Below, in pieces: positions 5,886 through 8,045 of a stretch of DNA of 8,045 nt. The stretch's first letter is position 1, and each line of letters starts with the position of its first letter. Location of the stretch: NCBI GenBank assembly GCA_005773145.1, contig SXHS01000102.1:1-8045 (forward strand), read 5' to 3'. The position numbers were made by a program, and so were the translations under genes. Source of the stretch: Planctomycetaceae bacterium (GTDB taxonomy: Bacteria > Planctomycetota > Planctomycetia > Pirellulales > Pirellulaceae). The notes beneath the pieces were generated by a model. That model saw only the letters and a list, made by a program, of their open reading frames with translations, ran no database searches and was not told the DNA's origin.

Positions 5886-7721
5886 ATGTCGATGTCGACT
5901 CCTGCGTTTTCGCTGGACCGGGCTCTGGAACGATTGGCCCAGGCGGCCAAGTCCGATCCCTCGGTACTATCCCCCGGTGCCGTCGCCAATATCCGCCAAT
6001 GGTTGACGGAACCCCGTTACGCAAAATACGCACCGGTCGTAGCGGAACATCTGGAACGGCAGGCCTGGAAGGTCCTGGACGATGCCTTCTGGACGGTCAT
6101 TCCATTCGGCACCGGCGGGCGACGCGGCCGCATGTATCCCATTGGTTGCAATGCGATCAACGAGCGAACCATTGGCGAAAGCGCGCAGGGATTAGCTGAG
6201 TACGTCAAGGAGCATGCCCAGGCTGGCAGTGAGCTGCGCTGCGCCATTGCTTACGACACGCGACACGGATCGATCGAATTTGCCCAGCTCTGTGCTGAGA
6301 TCATGGTGGCTGCGGGGTTTCGAGTCTTTTTCCTACAGCCGCATCGCAGTACTCCCGAGCTATCGTTCTTGGTACGTCGTGAGCGGTGTCATTGTGGCAT
6401 CATGGTGACGGCAAGCCACAATCCACCCAGTGATAACGCCGTCAAATGCTATTGGTCCACGGGGGGACAAATTCTGCCGCCGCATGACAAGGGAGTGATC
6501 GACCGCGTCATGCGTGTGGAGGACATTCGACGCGTGGACTTTTCCAAGGCGTTGCAAGCTGGGCAGATCGTGATGTGTGCGGAGGAGACCGATGCGGCCT
6601 ACTTCCAAGCCCTAGCCGCCCAACGATTTTCAGGACCTCGTGACATCAAAGTGTTGTATTCGCCACTTCACGGCGTCGGCAGCTGTTCGGTACCGGAGGC
6701 GCTGCGCGCCGACGGATTCTCGGATGTGACTATTTTTGCGCCGCACGCAGCGCCCGATGGGGATTTTCCCAACGTTCCCGGACATGTGGCCAATCCCGAA
6801 AATCCAGCCGTATTCCAGGCCTTGATTGAGACGGCGCGTTCCAACGGCACGGATTTGGTATTGGCTACCGATCCCGACTGCGATCGACTCGGATGCGCCG
6901 CGCCCCTTACGCTATCGCCGAAGAGTGAATGGCTGACCCTGACGGGGAATCAGATAGCCGCCTTGCTGGCCGACTTCATATTGGAACAACGGCGGTCGGC
7001 CGGCCATTTGTCGCGTGAGCACTACCTCGTCAAAACCCTGGTCACCACGGAGATGCTGCGGCGGATTGGCGATTCCTACGGCGTGCGCACGCACGGTGAC
7101 CTGCAGGTGGGCTTCAAGTGGATCGGTGGTGTCATGGACGAGCAAGGGCCCGATCGCTTTGTATTAGGGGCGGAGGAATCACACGGGTATCTAGTGGGGC
7201 AGTACGCCCGCGATAAGGACGGCGCGGTGGCGGCCATGCTGCTGGCCGAAGCGGCCGCCAGTGCTAAGGCCAAGCGCCGCTCGCTTCATGAAAAACTCGA
7301 TTCGCTCTACTGGCAACATGGTTACCATGCCGAGGGTCTGGTGAATCTCACCATGAGCGGTGCGGCGGGCATGTCGCGCATGCAGGCCCTGATGGAGAAA
7401 TTTCGTCACGTCCCGCCCCAGGCACTCGGCGGCTTGCAGGTGGTGGCCCGCCGTGATTACGGGGCCCTCACCATCACCCGCACCGGCGAGCCCCCGCAGG
7501 CACTGTCGGGCCCACGCGGCGACATGGTCATCCTGGATCTGGATCAACCTGGCAACTACGTGGCCATTCGTCCTTCCGGTACCGAGCCCAAAGTGAAGAT
7601 CTACATGTTCACGTTTGTGCCCGCCGAGTTGCTGGCCGACCTGGAAGATACAAAGAGGGATATGGGGCAACGTCTGGCTGCCTGGGAGACTGAGCTACGC
7701 GCGCTGGCCGAAGCCGTCTGA
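5886..7721 (+). CDS. Phosphoglucomutase/phosphomannomutase (PGM2-like hexomutase)
   Basis: A 611-residue alpha-D-phosphohexomutase of the larger PGM2/PgcA-like type, which interconverts glucose-1- and -6-phosphate and sometimes mannose or pentose phosphates. It links glycolysis to glycogen and nucleotide-sugar synthesis in the cytoplasm. Domain signatures in order: IPFGTGGRRG (72-81), TASHNPP with phosphoserine S177, metal loop DPDCDR (329-334), sugar loop GAEESHGY (428-435) and phosphate loop RPSGTEPK (562-569). All catalytic elements are intact, so the enzyme should be active. The N-terminal 65 residues are helical and family-typical in length. Start at ATG 5886, with an in-frame ATG at 5892 as alternative; neither has a clear Shine-Dalgarno. 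Exact sugar preference cannot be read from sequence. It is divergent from the glmM-like paralogue, and uvrC follows after 60 bp, probably on the same transcript. Confidence 0.93.
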   Translation: MSMSTPAFSLDRALERLAQAAKSDPSVLSPGAVANIRQWLTEPRYAKYAPVVAEHLERQAWKVLDDAFWTVIPFGTGGRRGRMYPIGCNAINERTIGESAQGLAEYVKEHAQAGSELRCAIAYDTRHGSIEFAQLCAEIMVAAGFRVFFLQPHRSTPELSFLVRRERCHCGIMVTASHNPPSDNAVKCYWSTGGQILPPHDKGVIDRVMRVEDIRRVDFSKALQAGQIVMCAEETDAAYFQALAAQRFSGPRDIKVLYSPLHGVGSCSVPEALRADGFSDVTIFAPHAAPDGDFPNVPGHVANPENPAVFQALIETARSNGTDLVLATDPDCDRLGCAAPLTLSPKSEWLTLTGNQIAALLADFILEQRRSAGHLSREHYLVKTLVTTEMLRRIGDSYGVRTHGDLQVGFKWIGGVMDEQGPDRFVLGAEESHGYLVGQYARDKDGAVAAMLLAEAAASAKAKRRSLHEKLDSLYWQHGYHAEGLVNLTMSGAAGMSRMQALMEKFRHVPPQALGGLQVVARRDYGALTITRTGEPPQALSGPRGDMVILDLDQPGNYVAIRPSGTEPKVKIYMFTFVPAELLADLEDTKRDMGQRLAAWETELRALAEAV

Positions 7722-7722
7722 T

Positions 7723-7761
7723 CGCCACCTGGAGCACACGGAAGTGTCAGCACAGGTGGCG
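7723..7761 (+). repeat. Inverted repeat in the hexomutase-uvrC gap
   Basis: CGCCACCTG (7723-7731) pairs perfectly with CAGGTGGCG (7753-7761); three more pairs can form below a bulged G7762, reaching into the hexomutase stop codon. The 21-nt loop contains a smaller hairpin, ACAC (7736-7739) with GTGT (7744-7747), capped by the GNRA-type tetraloop GGAA. No T-tract follows, so it is not a classical terminator. It may stabilise the 3' end of the upstream message or affect uvrC expression. Confidence 0.6.
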
Positions 7762-7781
7762 GATCTGATAGAGTGACTGGC

Positions 7782-8045
7782 ATGTCCGAATCCGCCGCCC
7801 AACCTGATCAGCCATCGCTTGGTTTTGACCACGCGGCCCAAAAAGTTCGCCAGTTCCCGCAGGTCCCAGGTGTCTACCTGATGAAGGACCGGGAGGGGCG
7901 CGTGATCTATGTTGGCAAGGCGTCCCAATTGCGATCCCGCGCGGGGAGCTACTTTCTGAAGGGGGCCGCCGAAGAGTATCGCACGGCGAATTGGGTGCAA
8001 GAGATCGCCGACGCCGACTACATTCAATGTGACAGCGAGGTCGAC
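7782..8045 (+). CDS. uvrC: UvrABC excinuclease subunit C, N-terminal part (cut by window edge)
   Basis: The first 88 codons of the nucleotide-excision-repair nuclease that makes the 3' incision (and the 5' incision through its C-terminal domain) around UvrB-marked lesions. A 20-residue lead is followed by the GIY-YIG domain: FPQVPGVYLMKD (residues 25-36), VIYVGKA (41-47) and LRSRAGSYF (50-58). By alignment with Thermotoga maritima UvrC, Y43 and R53 correspond to catalytic Y29 and R39; the metal-binding Glu (E76 there) would fall a few residues past the window edge. Full-length UvrC is about 600 residues, so most of it, including the UvrB-binding and RNase H-like domains, is missing here. Start at ATG 7782 by homology; the upstream GAGTGA is a weak Shine-Dalgarno. 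Confidence 0.93.
   Translation, partial: MSESAAQPDQPSLGFDHAAQKVRQFPQVPGVYLMKDREGRVIYVGKASQLRSRAGSYFLKGAAEEYRTANWVQEIADADYIQCDSEVD

Noticed and set aside
7695..8027. Minus-strand open frame opposite the uvrC start
   Set aside because: It is a shadow of the clear GIY-YIG coding sequence and has no domain of its own.

Overview
The window looks like ordinary chromosome from a planctomycete, probably Pirellulales-like. Reasons: moderately high GC; a ClpS adaptor of the divergent planctomycete-like type (LWNDEAHTYDY, ending GSMWATIEPAE); a bacterial single-RRM RNA-binding protein with a glycine-rich tail; a phosphoglucosamine mutase with archaeal/planctomycete-style signatures (GEGNGG, RASNTEP); and Shine-Dalgarno sites of uneven strength. 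The taxonomic call is from memory of these families, not from a search.

Layout, left to right. Bases 1-324 are non-coding leader in front of a 110-residue RRM protein (325-657, +). A very strong intrinsic terminator (681-724) follows, and only 48 nt after its U-tract comes an unrecognised 102-residue protein (773-1081, +) whose ribosome binding site lies inside a perfect 14-bp palindrome. Convergent to it is clpS (1117-1461, -). clpS is divergent from an M20 metallopeptidase (1556-2932, +), and the two share a 94-bp spacer whose candidate -10 boxes overlap on opposite strands. Seryl-tRNA synthetase serS (2957-4252, +) follows the peptidase after 24 bp, probably in one transcript. serS meets a convergent phosphoglucosamine mutase (4261-5613, -) with only 8 bp between the stop codons. 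A 272-bp divergent intergenic region with a tandem 14-bp repeat separates it from a second, larger phosphohexomutase (5886-7721, +), which is followed after 60 bp by the start of uvrC (7782 to the right edge, +).

Functionally this is mainly housekeeping: RNA binding, N-degron/Clp proteolysis, dipeptide hydrolysis, tRNA charging, hexose-phosphate isomerisation (cell-envelope amino sugar and glucose/mannose branches) and excision repair. I see no mobile element, phage gene, CRISPR array, tRNA, rRNA or defence system, and no clear case for a new multi-gene system. The most interesting material is regulatory: the terminator plus RBS palindrome before the unknown small protein, the overlapping clpS/M20 promoters, the tandem repeat between the two mutases, and the altered degron pocket of ClpS.
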